This document shows positions 45,631 to 53,340 of a stretch of DNA of 64,000 nucleotides, one piece after another (the stretch's first letter is position 1; the number at the start of each line of letters is the position of its first letter). Where the stretch lies: positions 90,834 through 154,833 of the forward strand of contig MEHQ01001788.1 in the NCBI GenBank assembly GCA_008828725.1, read 5' to 3'. The notes under the pieces were generated by a model, which made no database searches, had not been told where the DNA came from, and saw only the letters and a list, made by a program, of their open reading frames with translations. The translations under genes and the position numbers were made by a program. This DNA comes from Saccharina japonica. Its lineage: Eukaryota > Sar > Phaeophyceae > Laminariales > Laminariaceae.

Positions 45631-47617
45631 GTTGTTGTTGCTGTTGCTCTGTTTCGTATCGAATTGATTTTTTTTCGTTTCATGAGTATAAATACCATCA
45701 CTAGATCTCACCACTAGGGTACTCTTCCCCCCCCCTGCCCGCCGCCGCCGCCTCCCAACCGCCCGGCGACCTCCTTGTTTTGTGTGTAACCGCTTTTATC
45801 TCCAGGGCTTGATCGACCCATAAAGTGTGTTTTGTGTATTTTGGTGTTTTTGTTCTACCTCGAATCGGTTTTGATTCCACGATTACCGTTATCACCAAGG
45901 GCAAGCGTAGATCTCACCTCTCCCGTTTTCACCCCCGCCTGGTCGGTGAAACATGGTCCGTCCCGGCATTGTAAGGATGCGAGGGTATGGTCATACGACT
46001 ACGGCCATGCATGAAAATGAACCCCCCCCCCCCCCGCCCCGACCACTCCCGTCTCAAAAGGGATGCGTGGTCAAATGGTCAATTTACTTAAAAGGCAAGC
46101 AGCAAATGAGTACGCCCCCCGCCCCCACGACCTCGTATTTGTGTGTGTGCTGTTGCCGATTGCCGATGGTTCCAGGACTTGACCCAGAGCGTCTGGGGAT
46201 TCTCCCGCGACGATGCGATCAAGTTCATCGGCCGCTACCAGGAGCAGGTCAGTCAAACCAACCATCGGAGCTATGATACGTACTAAGCTGTACCCGATCA
46301 TGCTCGGGACGGAAACTACTATCAACGTTTACTCGTATATAGGTGTTTCTATTTACCAAGAGCAAACGGGCGTTTACCTGTTCCTTCGAGAGTGGTAAGA
46401 TACCTACCTGTACGTACGTAAAATGCCCGTATTTCTTGACCCGTCTATTTGTTTTTGTAGAAATACTAATACTGCCACGTACATACTTATGCGTAGAAGC
46501 GCATATACAACTCTTTTATCGTGTATATACGACCAAGTATATAATTTTCTCTGGAAACAGCAACAGCTCGTACCTGACCTTACTAAATACTTGGTGTACA
46601 TTTACAAAAAATATACTCGTATGAATAATAAGTCAGCTGTGAGCGCAAACAAACAGCCGAATCAATGCTGTCTTCTTGTGATGTGCAGGGGCTGCTGGAC
46701 TTCGACCCCTTCGCCCGCATCGACGAGGAGGGAGTGGGAGGCCTCATCCGTACGGCTCTCGAGAAGGCGCGCGCGAAGCAGCCGGACACCAAGGTACGCA
46801 GTCTACAGGGTAGAAATGGGGGGCTTCGCCGCCGCGGAGGGCTGACGTCCGCCTTGGCTCCGCGCGCGCATGCTCGTAACGACCGAATATGCTTATTTAT
46901 TACGGAGGACCTATAGTAAATATGACCAAATACTGTTTATAAAAATAGGTACTTGGGTAAATTTCGAGAGACGATTTTCTCCTTATTAACTAGGGTGGCA
47001 CAGAGCAATACGAAACACAACAATAATGGTTGTGGCAATGGAAAAATCCTTGGTATATACGAGTACCACGGCTGCATCAACTCGGCGTCTCTGCACCCTC
47101 CCTGCTGTCGAGATATTCACAATATACCCGGCTGGGGGTGTGATAGTTTACCACCCGGTGTGATAACAAAGGTAACCCGTGTTAGACGTACGTATATATT
47201 GACAACTTTCCCCCCCCACTGCTGTGATTCCCAAATCGTTTTTTTCCGCTAAAAAAGGACGTGCAGTTCTAAATTAATAAAATTGCTGTCAATCCGGCTC
47301 GACTGTAACATTTTCAGTCTGCCTTGAATGTGTGCTGCAAATTATTGCTTGAAAAGACAAAACCCCTGTCCTCTCTACTGGTGCAGGTGGGCATCTGCGG
47401 GGAGCACGGCGGCGAGCCCGACTCGGTCCAGTTCTTCCACTCGCTGAAGTTCGACTACGTCTCGTGCAGCCCCTTCCGCGTGCCCATCGCTCGCATCTCG
47501 GCCGGGCAGGCGGCCGCGTCTGAGGCCCTGGAAGAGAAGAAGCTGTACCGCGAGTCCATTACGAACGTGAAGAGGGCGGCCATTATCAACGCTAAGAAGA
47601 CGGACAAGACCGATTGA
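23463..47617 (+). CDS. PPDK: Pyruvate, phosphate dikinase, plastid-targeted, 20 exons
   Basis: It interconverts pyruvate, ATP and phosphate with phosphoenolpyruvate, AMP and pyrophosphate. Exons: 23463-23717, 24228-24302, 31430-31679, 33020-33069, 33507-33617, 34203-34274, 35675-35933, 36163-36311, 37637-37837, 38778-39062, 40350-40502, 40920-41134, 42592-42676, 43360-43425, 43960-44067, 44431-44553, 45373-45477, 46176-46247, 46689-46793 and 47387-47617. Every junction keeps frame; the product is 989 aa. Residues 1-22 form a signal peptide ending A/FVP (Ala22/Phe23), followed by a Ser/Arg-rich transit region, so plastid import is likely. Then come the ATP-grasp domain ([21 protein letters not shown]), the phosphohistidine domain with [13 protein letters not shown] (His540 catalytic; Thr538 is the site phosphorylated in plant enzymes), and the PEP/pyruvate barrel with [32 protein letters not shown] and GICGEHGG (Cys917 catalytic). 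Intron 11 has a GC donor (AAG/GCAAGC); the others are GT-AG. No lesion is seen. Confidence 0.96.
25434..25560. repeat. Dispersed repeat C, copy 1 (PPDK intron 2)
   Basis: Contains CTTGTGAGAGGTTGCGCAGG, then GTACAGATCTAACC and CCGGCGACATGAGCT. It matches 32037-32155 in the same order, and part of it matches 37885-37945 inverted. Confidence 0.65.
25947..26284 (+). mobile_element. Candidate tRNA-derived SINE
   Basis: A polymerase III A box (TGGTCTAGCTGG, 25955-25966) and B box (GGTTCGATTC, 25999-26008) lie 44 bp apart, exactly as in a tRNA, with a tyrosine-like anticodon loop CTGTAGG between them. The acceptor stem cannot pair (GCCCCGG against CATGGAG), so it is not a working tRNA. About 240 bp of unrelated sequence follows, ending in an A-rich tail (about 26249-26283). 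Head, body and A-tail are the architecture of a tRNA-derived SINE. No target-site duplication was found, and only one copy is in the window. Confidence 0.55.
27345..27420. repeat. Dispersed repeat, CTCTAATT family, diverged copy
   Basis: ACTCTAATTCCAAGTGTGTC followed by CCCAGAACG and TCCTTGAGGTAC resembles the family at 11590-11775. Confidence 0.4.
27466..27590. mobile_element. MITE family A, copy 6
   Basis: ACGGGGGACTATGAGTAATT at the left, an AAATAGTTGGCAAAAACAGG core, and CTATTTACTATGTAG with a duplicated CTATGTATGGTTCTCCGTA at the right. PPDK intron 2. Confidence 0.65.
27595..27652. mobile_element. MITE family A, copy 7, truncated
   Basis: The left half only (ACGGGGGACCATAGTAAATA, then GGACCTATGTTACACACG) before unrelated sequence begins near CCAGGGGCGTCC. 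Confidence 0.6.
27874..28932 (+). repeat. 1.06-kb repeat unit, copy A (direct)
   Basis: Starts GTTGTGGTGGTGATTGGTGG and ends GAATTTTTTGTTCGTTAGG. It is repeated head-to-tail at 28933-29992 at an offset of 1,059-1,060 bp; I noticed only one single-base indel (about 28866, AATAACAG versus AATAAGCAG). It carries two meaningless short frames (120 and 61 codons) that are identical in all three copies. Its far end has a partial MITE A terminus (CGGAGGACCGTAGTAATAAG). It lies in PPDK intron 2. Confidence 0.9.
28933..29992 (+). repeat. 1.06-kb repeat unit, copy B (direct)
   Basis: Head-to-tail with copy A and almost identical to it. Copy A runs straight into copy B at GTTAGGGGGTTGTGG; copy B runs into unrelated DNA at GTTAGGGGGCCTCTCG. 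Confidence 0.9.
29993..30284. other. Spacer between inverted repeat copies B and C
   Basis: About 290 bp with no recognised feature. It includes a small palindromic stretch (AAAAGTTACCGTAACTTTT near 30140) and a TTTAGAGAAGTA/TACTTCTCTAAA pair. Confidence 0.5.
30285..31271 (-). repeat. 1.06-kb repeat unit, copy C (inverted)
   Basis: Reverse complement of copies A/B for about 985 bp, with both internal short frames unchanged. At its outer end it keeps a more complete MITE A terminus (GGTCCTATTTACTACGGTCC) than A and B do. With copy B it forms an inverted repeat of about 1 kb per arm. Confidence 0.9.
31272..31429. repeat. ACCACC-rich tract at the end of PPDK intron 2
   Basis: CCACCACCA/ACCAACACC repetition from copy C to the acceptor at 31428-31429. 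It continues the GGT/CCA character of the repeat unit's end. Confidence 0.6.
31795..31935. repeat. GATCATGA tandem array (PPDK intron 3)
   Basis: About seven degenerate units near GATAAGATCATGAAAGATCA, each containing GATCATGATC palindromes. A related GATCATGATCTGTCTGTAGG array is at 37945-38075. Confidence 0.8.
31925..32020. mobile_element. MITE family A, copy 8
   Basis: The core GTAAATAGGGACCAAATATT with GGGGAAATATATAGGTTTTT, ending GTTTACTATGGTCCCCCGTA. The left terminus is replaced by the GATCATGA array. Confidence 0.7.
32037..32155. repeat. Dispersed repeat C, copy 2 (PPDK intron 3)
   Basis: GTGAGAGGTTGTGCGGGATG, GGTACAGATCCAACCC and CCGGCAACATGAGCT correspond in order to 25434-25560. 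Confidence 0.65.
32265..32390. repeat. GGGTCGGGTC inverted element, copy 1
   Basis: CTCACGGGTCTGTCGGGTCG at the left and CGACCCTACCCGACCCGTGAG at the right form an inverted repeat. A similar arrangement recurs at 50550-50665. Confidence 0.6.
32790..33015. repeat. ATC/CATCAT microsatellite up to the PPDK exon 4 acceptor
   Basis: About 200 bp of imperfect ATC repeats on the sense strand, ending at TTTCAG before exon 4. Confidence 0.85.
34744..35330. repeat. ACT trinucleotide microsatellite (PPDK intron 6)
   Basis: Almost 600 bp of ACT/CTA repetition, purest at 34770-34930 and interrupted afterwards. The long open frame across it (poly-Thr/Leu/Tyr) is an artefact. Confidence 0.95.
35427..35618 (+). 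mobile_element. Poly-C-tailed repeat and its TCGAAA subfamily before PPDK exon 7
   Basis: A 3' part of the element (GTTGGTGAAAACCCAACGTG, CTCCGTCCCGGCATTGTAGG, ending ATGAGTACACCCCCC) runs to 35533. A subfamily copy follows (GTGCTCCGTCTCGAAAGG, GTCAAATGACTAAGGCAAG, ending ATGAGTACGCCCCC, about 35534-35615). Exon 7 begins at 35675. Confidence 0.8.
36315..36720. repeat. GGTGTTGGTGG-rich tract (PPDK intron 8)
   Basis: About 400 bp of GTTGGTGGTGG-type repetition after the exon 8 donor. Similar sequence fills 39105-39310 in intron 10 and part of 45505-45560 in intron 17. Confidence 0.8.
37140..37636. repeat. C-rich polypyrimidine tract with about 67-bp tandem units before PPDK exon 9
   Basis: Nearly 500 bp of C/T on the sense strand. 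Between 37260 and 37470 a unit containing GTGCTCGTCCTTTGCCTCCC, CTCTTCCTTCC and TTTCTCCCCTACC recurs head-to-tail. It ends in the acceptor CTCTCTCCAG. Strand asymmetry is extreme; triplex or i-motif formation is possible but unproven. Confidence 0.9.
37885..38075. repeat. Dispersed repeat C, copy 3 (inverted), and GATCATGATC array
   Basis: 37885-37945 is the reverse complement of part of repeat C (its complement contains GTGAAAGGTTGTGCAGGATC). Then come four units of about 30 bp with GATCATGATnTGTCTGTAGG and GTGATCTGTA. Confidence 0.65.
38146..38371. mobile_element. Fold-back MITE with 100-bp arms (PPDK intron 9)
   Basis: TATATAAGGGCCCGTATTAA at the left pairs with TTAATACGGGCCCTTATATA at the right. 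The arms continue inward through AAATCAATTTGG, TTTTCATTGGTCAACAC and GCACCAGCACCAAA to a loop of about 25 bp. The arms match over roughly 100 bp with a few differences. No coding capacity; a TA target site is possible because both ends lie in TATATA. Confidence 0.85.
38398..38445. repeat. Short dispersed repeat, copy 1
   Basis: CAGCTGTGAGCTCGAGGATT followed by TCGTCGAAGCTCATCTTTGCT, preceded by A-rich DNA. It matches 43866-43910 with two differences. Confidence 0.7.
38545..38640. repeat. Dispersed repeat, CTCTAATT family, diverged copy
   Basis: TTCAGAACTGAAAAAAATGT, CCCCCAAATTAGTGGGACC and TTCTTAAGGGGTCAAGG parallel 11590-11690 (TTCAGAACTGAAAAATTTGTC and TCCTTAAGGGGTTAA). Confidence 0.6.
39105..39310. 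repeat. GTTGGTGGTGG tract (PPDK intron 10)
   Basis: Low-complexity G/T repetition beginning 40 bp after the exon 10 donor, similar to intron 8. Confidence 0.75.
39644..40012 (+). repeat. Two-copy 182-bp tandem duplication (PPDK intron 10)
   Basis: Units 39644-39825 and 39826-40012 each hold ACTAAATGTT, GCTATTAATAGTGCTAATAA, an eight-fold GCT run, and a diverged MITE A fragment (GGAGGACAGTAGTAAATGGG). The units are almost identical, so the duplication is recent. Confidence 0.9.
41188..41700 (-). mobile_element. Poly-C-tailed repeat, four antisense copies after the PPDK exon 12 donor
   Basis: On the plus strand each copy reads poly-G, then CGTGCACGGCCGTGGTCG, ACCATAGACCCTCGCA, CCCTGCAATGCCGGGACGG and CACCAACCA. 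Copies lie at about 41188-41265, 41266-41398, 41399-41614 (nearly full length) and 41615-41700. The first G run starts 54 bp after the exon end at 41134. With the sense copies at 41872-42333 they make inverted repeats inside the same intron. Confidence 0.8.
41872..42530 (+). mobile_element. Poly-C-tailed repeat, three sense copies plus a subfamily copy before PPDK exon 13
   Basis: One nearly full-length copy (ATGCAAGTCCGCCTCACAGG to the C run at 42080-42091) is followed by two shortened copies at an exact 121-bp period, each ending ATGAGTACACG plus 12-13 C. A TCGAAA-type subfamily copy follows (about 42440-42525). Exon 13 starts at 42592. The 121-bp period shows local tandem amplification after insertion. 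Confidence 0.85.
43612..43724. mobile_element. MITE family A, copy 9, diverged
   Basis: TTTACGGGTGGCCATATTAA, then TCAGGACCCACGACATACAC, AAAAACCCATG and CATATTTGG. It is an old copy close to the one at 17742. Confidence 0.5.
43866..43910. repeat. Short dispersed repeat, copy 2
   Basis: CAGCTGTGAGCTCGAGGATT then TCGTCAAAGCTCATATTTGCT, matching 38398-38445. Confidence 0.7.
44166..44280 (+). mobile_element. Poly-C-tailed repeat before PPDK exon 16
   Basis: GCCTGGTTGGTGAAAACCC to ATGAAAATGAAGTACCCC and a C run ending about 44279. It is a 5'-shortened sense copy, 150 bp before exon 16 (44431). Confidence 0.8.
44588..45140 (+). repeat. 118-bp tandem array related to the hAT-like element (PPDK intron 16)
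   Basis: Nearly five units with AGCAAGCCTTCCTACGATTA, AGTCGGATAGTCGACACCTC, CGGAAAACGACTGACCCAAT and GTCGGGAAGTTGGCACCCCC. The segment CAAGCCTTCCTACAA...AGTTGGATAGTTGGCACC inside the transposon at 8570-8622 matches in order. The array therefore appears to be a tandemly amplified internal piece of a related element. Confidence 0.8.
45505..45632. repeat. Poly-G runs (PPDK intron 17)
   Basis: G/T repeats lead into G runs of about 20 and then about 37 bases (about 45593-45629). Strong G-quadruplex potential on the sense strand; the run length is unlikely to be sequenced accurately. Confidence 0.85.
45937..46130 (+). mobile_element. Poly-C-tailed repeat and subfamily copy before PPDK exon 18
   Basis: A shortened sense copy (GGTCGGTGAAAC, CCGTCCCGGCATTGTAAGG, ATGAAAATGAACCCC with a C run to about 46035), then a TCAAAA-type subfamily copy (CGTCTCAAAAGGGATGCGTG to GAGTACGCCCCCC, about 46125). 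Exon 18 starts at 46176. Confidence 0.8.
46898..46960. mobile_element. MITE family A, copy 10, truncated
   Basis: TTACGGAGGACCTATAGTAA, then ATATGACCAAATACTGTTTA; the right half is missing. PPDK intron 19. Confidence 0.55.
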
Positions 47618-47685
47618 CTTGATTGATGTTGAGTGATTTGATTGGGGGTGATCGATTGATTGATTTGATTGATTGATTGATTTTG

Positions 47686-47728
<43 letters not shown>

Positions 47729-47880
47729 CTCGAGTGAGTATCACCCAATTGATTGATTGACTGATAGGTTCTATCGATTGATTGATTGATTGATGGATTG
47801 ATTGACTGATTGATTGATTTGAGTGATCGATTGATTGGTTATGAACAGTTGATTCCATTGATCGATCGGTCGATCGGTTG
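47618..47880 (+). repeat. GATT tetranucleotide tract beginning at the PPDK stop codon
   Basis: The stop codon TGA (47615-47617) sits in GATTGACTTGATTGATG, and GATT repeats continue to about 47875, with a pure run at 47688-47727. It probably lies in the 3' untranslated region. The same arrangement is seen after PIS. Confidence 0.85.
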
Positions 47881-48617
47881 AAATGATTGGATGGAAACGA
47901 AACGGAATTACCTGAAACTTACATACACACATGGGAAACTAACTTTAGTTGAACCGCATGAAATTTGAAGTGGCCTCAGTTTGAGTTGGAAGCGACGGAA
48001 GTGAACGATGTGGAGCGAAACGATTTGTTGACTGATTTGGTTTGTTTCGGTTCATAAGCGTTTTTTGTTTCGATTCCTTTGTTTTTTTCCCGATGGATCG
48101 ATTTCAAACGACGACTGGAAATCGATCGGTTTTGGGTTTTCAAAATCGAGTCGATTTTATGGGAAATAAAAGAGACTACTTTACGATCCGGGGACGTATT
48201 AAAAAAGTCGTTTGGTGAAAAATTACCGGCCGTGAACCTTTCTTAATCTTTCTTTTTTTCTGGACTATTTTTCGTGATCATACTTTTTTTCTTGACATTT
48301 TTCTTGATCTTCCTATCTTGATATTTATCGATCCTTCTTGATCTTCCTTGGTATTTTCGATCCTTCTTGATCTTTCTTGGTGGTATTTCTCAGACCTTTC
48401 TCTCGATTTTTTCTCGATCTTTCTCGGCACTTGAAAGGTTAGTCGCCACATTTGCCATATTTTACCTCTTACTACTAGACCAGGTTTTACCCAAACCGCG
48501 ATAGATTGCCCCTTGGCCAGCAGCAGGGCGTGTGAGAGGTCTACTGGTTTTGTTTTTTCGAGTGTGGAACGGGTTTGGGATTAACAGGTATGGGGTGGGA
48601 TGGGGGGGGGGGGGGTA

Positions 48618-48800
48618 GAGAATGCGATGCGATGGCTTGGGACGGGACGAGGCGGGATGGGATCGGGGGGGATGCTATGGAGTTGGGTCGTGGGGGGGGG
48701 GGGGGGGGGGAGAATGCGATGCGATGGCTTGGGACGGGACGAGGCGGGATGGGATCGGGTGGGATGCTATGGAGTTGGGTCGTGGGAGGGGGGGGGTGGG
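48618..48800. repeat. Two-copy 92-bp G-rich tandem repeat
   Basis: GAGAATGCGATGCGATGGCT, then GGGACGGGACGAGGCGGGAT and GAGTTGGGTCGTGGG, recur at an offset of 92 bp. A poly-G run separates the copies. Confidence 0.85.
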
Positions 48801-50549
48801 CAGTTTAGGCAAAACACGATAATGGAAAATAGGTTTTGAGGCTGACTGCGTTGGCGTGATATTTGAGCGGGAGAGGTTGGCTTTCCCAAATACTCGATGT
48901 GCAGGAGGAGGGGGGGTTGAATGGATGCGGTGGGTGGGTGACGTTAGAAACGTTTCCCTCTTGTTTCTTTACCCCCCCACGCACCTCTCGCACGCAGCGT
49001 ACGTAGGCCCAAGCAAAAGCGTAAGCGAAGCAAGCGCCGCACATAGTTTTGAAAAAACGCACACACACAAGAAGCACGTTTTTTTTTAGTTATTGGTTGG
49101 CTTGTTTTGGTCCCCATCGCCAAAAAAAAACGTTTTTTTTTCGGTGTCAGTACTGTAGCAAAAAAGTATAAATTATATTGGAAACATCTTCGCGGAAGAC
49201 ATTTTGTTTTTTTCTAACACAATAAAAGGGAAGACTCTGAACAGAAAAGGATTTAGAGGAAGAGTCTCGCGGCAGGCAGGCTGTCGTTCGTTGTCTGCTT
49301 GCTGCGCCGTAGAAAGAGAAATAAAAGAGGTACGTAAGAGTCAGTGGCGCGGGCAGTATTAACGACTGAAGCTGTGGAAGCAGTGAGCGGAGATTTTCAT
49401 TAATCCTTGCGCCTATCAGATTGGACTCGAGTAGATATCTCTGTAAGCCGCCGCCCCTAGGAGGCAGGTTGAGGCGGAGCGCGAGCGAGGGGAGGGGTGG
49501 GGGGGTGAGGAGGAGTTTGGGAGGGAGGGAGGGAGGGAGAGAGGGAGGGTGTACGTTTAAGAGTCGTGTACACGAAGGGGGGTAGATTATGTCCATAGTC
49601 GGGTGGGGGGGCATGAGGGGTTAAAACAGGGCAGGACTTGTGGTATACCAAGGACAAGGGTGGTGAGCGGCGCAAGAAGAGGCGTTTGCGTCGGGAGGGT
49701 GGGGGGGGGAGAGGGGGTTGTGGAAACAATATAAAAAAAATAACCAGGCTCGAAGGGCCGGAGGTTGGAATGGAATGGGTGCATTTTTTTCTCGCCTTAG
49801 TATGTAGCACGATGTGCTACTAGAAAATGACGCGGAAAGGCTGGTGTTTGTATGATGTTGGTGTGGATGATGCGAGCCGCGTACATATGCATAAAAGCGG
49901 CACAGAATCAAGAAGGACTCGCTCTCTTTTTGATCTTTCTTTTCTTTTTGCGTTGGTTGACAAGCGGCCGAAAACGAGTGGTTGAACAATCGTAGGCGAT
50001 TGATTTTAAAAAAAACACAACGTCTAGTTTTTTACGCGTAACGTTTTCCGATTTCAGATTTGCTTTCGATTTGAGTTTTCTTTTGAGGCAGGACGAGAGA
50101 TGCAGAAGTCTCGCGCGCGGTCAAGGGACGGGGAGGAGATAAACCTGAGTTAGCAAGCAACCACGCACAGCCAGGCACACAGCGGCACTGCTTGCTTTCG
50201 TCGGGTGGTTGGTCGGTCGGTTTATTCTCATGGGCTAGATGAGATGGAGCAGTAGCCGAAGGACTTTAGTTTTGGTTGTTGTTTGTGTTTTGCTCTCTGC
50301 TTTTCTTTTTTTTGCGCGAAATTTTTGCTGTGTTTACCGGGTGGATGAGTGGGCGGGTAGATTTTTGGTGTGACTTTTGCTTGCTTGCTTGCGTGTGTTT
50401 TTTTCTTGTTTTCCCCCCATGCATTATGGAGTTGAGATACGTACTAGCGCTTTTGGCTGCATCAAAGGTTGGACTCGGGGTGTCGGCACGCATTACCCCC
50501 ATTTTTGCAGGGAGGAGGGCTGTTCCATGACCCGGCCCGCAGGAGATGT

Positions 50550-50665
50550 TCAAAACCTCACGGGTCGGGTCGGGTCGGATCAGGTCTCCGAAATCTCACC
50601 GGTCGAATTGGGTCGGGTCGGGTTAAGAGAAGGTGATCCGATCCGACCCGTGGGTGTTGCGCTGA
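50550..50665. repeat. GGGTCGGGTC inverted element, copy 2
   Basis: AAAACCTCACGGGTCGGGTC at the left and CGATCCGACCCGTGGG at the right, with GGTCGGGTCGGGTT between. It is related to 32265-32390. Confidence 0.6.
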
Positions 50666-51582
50666 CCCGATTTATTATGTGGACAGCACTGCTTTTGTGT
50701 TGCTTTCGACTCGTTTTCTACATCTTGAAATCAAGAAGATCCCTGATTCAGCTACTTTATACGCGTACGTACGTGATGACAGTATTTTTTTTCATCATAA
50801 CTGCCATCAAGGACAACGAAGGGGTAGGGTTTTGCTCGCTTGCTTGTGAGGTGGTCTGCTCTTCACGGCAGAGGCACAGGCAGGCAGGCAGGTGGTGGTT
50901 GTTAGGGCGACGTTTGTTGCTTTTTGCTGGTTGGTGTGATTTTTTTGTTTCCCGTTATTTTTTATGGTACGGTTACACCATAATAGACCTTTAGAGCATA
51001 GAGCCTGCATACGCTTCATCTATTATGACTAGTTATGATACATCACAAACAGAACTGTGCACATGAACAACGGCAAGTGATGTGTGACTCGTCTGCTGCT
51101 GCTGCCGGTAGTTTGTAGTCGAGAGTCGAGATACGAACTGTGATCGACCAACCCTTTTGAGGCCATTGATGGCTTGATATGAAATTAGCAAGCCGCCCAT
51201 AAATCGTATCGTTTGACATGGTTCCATTTATTGTCTCCTGGCGAATTACTTCCCCAGCATGAATTCGGATGGCATGGGACGGAATATGTAAGTGCTAGTT
51301 GTTTCTGTTTTCTGTGCTATTTAAGTAGCTAACGTCAAAACAGAAGACAACACTTGCGCGGGCGAAAAAAGAAAATGAATGCGCATTACTTACGACGTAT
51401 GTATGCAATGTCGAGTGTACGAAAGAAAAAAAGACAACAACATTCCGGGACACTTCATTTGCTTCACTTCTCTTGTTTTGGGTGATCGCCGTGGTAGACA
51501 GATAAGACACGTATTCCAACGAAATCCCTTTCGGGTTTAGTCTTTAGTTTCGGCTCAAACTTACCTCTCTTCTTATCTTTTC

Positions 51583-51750
51583 TTGACCGGTTTTTTTCAT
51601 GTGTGTTTTTTTTCAAGTGCTTTTTTGACCGCTTTCGCCGCCGAGCGGACATCCGGCCTCAAGCAAGCCACGACCACGCGCTCGGCTCGCGGCGGTGCCT
51701 TCGCACATGTCACTCCCCGCTCCGTGGACGAAGTCTCGTGGATCTGCTCG
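51583..51750 (+). CDS. Candidate exon of an unknown gene
   Basis: A GC-rich frame is open from an ATG at 51583 to a strong donor TCG/GTAAGC after 51750. Alternatively it is an internal exon starting at 51618 after TTTTTTTTCAAG. The frame reads ...AFAAERTSGLKQATTTR... and ...TPRSVDEVSWICS. If the ATG is real, the first 20 residues are hydrophobic (FFHVCFFSSAFLTAFA) and could be a signal peptide; because that stretch arises from T-runs it may be chance. I do not recognise the protein and cannot link it securely to the piece at 53292. Confidence 0.35.
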
Positions 51751-52689
51751 GTAAGCTCGGCGAGGAATCCCACTCCCCTTGTAAAAAAAGGCCAGGAGGT
51801 GTGAAAACGTATCACCACCCTCCAAAAGTCGGCAGCAGGCTGGGTGCGCTGTTTTTGGCCTACAATGGACCGATCGATGAAGCTGTTTTCAAATTATATA
51901 CCCCCACCAGGAGGAGGAGGGTATAGTCTAAAATCACTTGTCTATGTTTCCCTCCCGATAGAATAATCCCCCTGTGTATGAAACAGGATTTACCTGGAGG
52001 GTTCACATACATATATTTTAATAGATATATATATGTACTCGTATAAATAGTAAATATATATTTTTCAGGTCAGCCACCACTGCTAGCTGTGGCATCAATT
52101 TCTATCATCGCCACATCCTCAAAAGTCGACGAGAGAGAGAGGGGCCGACTGCAACGTCTTGCGATGCCTTTTAAGAATTAATCCAGGGCTTGGGTTTGAA
52201 CTGGTGGCATACCAAACGGTGAGTGGGTGGATGGAATGGGTGTGGGGCGGGTGTGGGTGGGTGGGGCGGTGCTGTGAGTGGGGGGCGGCCCATGGAGCCG
52301 GGACAAGGGGCCGAGCTTCCGGCATCTATCTCAGGGGGATAACAAGCCGGCGGGCGAGAATCATGGCTGGCGTGAATCGCGGGCGCATATCTCACGCGTG
52401 GGCTGCGTTGGACGTAGAAAGTCGCAAACACAATTAATTATGCGAAGAGTTTTTTTCATGCCTGGACGCAGATTGGCGCTGAAAAAAAGGGACAGGGAAA
52501 AAAATAAATGAGAAACAATGCCAGACACGCAAACAGACAATGGAAATGTTTGTTTTAGAAACCCCCGTTGACACTGGGGAAGCCCAGCCCGACACCTTGG
52601 AAACGAGACGCTTTACCCGCACGTATAAAGTATCTGCGTTTCGGGTCACACGAGCAAGCCATGCCGCTGTAGACAGCCGCTTAGAGGCG

Positions 52690-52848
52690 GGGGGGGGGGG
52701 GGTACTTAATATTTCATGCATGGCCGTAGTCGTATGACCATAGACCTGGGGAGGGGGGGGGGGGGGGGGATCATGTTGTGCCGGAGTCGTATGACCTTAA
52801 ACCCTCGCATCCCTACAACGCCGGGACGAAGCACGTTGGATTTTCGGG
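52690..52848 (-). mobile_element. Poly-C-tailed repeat, two antisense copies
   Basis: A poly-G run then TTTCATGCATGGCCGTAGTC and GTATGACCATAGACC; after a second G run come GCCGGAGTCGTATGACC, CCTCGCATCCCTACAACGCC and GGGACGAAGCACGTTGG. The duplicate block at 54140-54245 holds only one copy. Confidence 0.75.
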
Positions 52849-53291
52849 TGGGGGGGGGGGTGTAAGCGGACAGAGGCGGCGCTGAGGATTTTTCAGGTAG
52901 CCTCATTTCCTCACTGAAGTTGCCGTGTGCATGGTCTGCACTACAACGAGCGGTGAACATGGCCACAGACGCACCGGTATTCCAAGATACACGGGCACAC
53001 GGGGTAGGTACAAACGAACGAGCTTGGTTATCGACAGGCAACGCCAAAAAAAATGGTACGTAACACCCCACCTCCAGCGGCGTTTGGAATAACCGAATGC
53101 GGGGGTTGGCATCCACCGATCACGAAGAGAACAACAATAAAGCATCCAATGACGCATCACGCTCGATATGTATTGTTATTACCGAAAAAGTACTGATTCG
53201 CATCCGAAAAATCGTTTGCCTCGTGGCGTGAAGGTTAAGCTGACCTCATCAAGCTTTGGTGTCGGGCCAATACTTGCACATTTTTTCAAAG

Positions 53292-53340
53292 GTGCCCTCG
53301 GAACACAAGCGCGCCTTCGTGGAGCACTGGATTTACCCAG
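53292..53340 (+). CDS. Candidate short exon, unknown gene
   Basis: Between TTTTTTCAAAG and CCCAG/GTGAAG lies a 49-base open segment reading VPSEHKRAFVEHWIYP (phase 0 in, phase 1 out). Codon use is exon-like. In the duplicated block (54683 onward) the same segment lacks one C and is frame-broken, which fits sequencing error or decay in that copy. No function recognised. Confidence 0.35.

Larger units (their letters stand above)
47881..51582. other. Repeat-rich intergenic spacer
   Basis: No gene recognised on either strand. It holds CTTGATCTT-rich low complexity (48235-48440), a G-rich 92-bp tandem repeat (48618-48800), GGGAGG-type repeats near 49500-49550 and a GGGTCGGGTC element (50550-50665). 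Open frames here are short and low in complexity. Confidence 0.5.

Noticed and set aside
45136..45717. Pro/Thr- or Gly-rich frames over 140-190 codons
   Set aside because: Products of the poly-G tract in PPDK intron 17.
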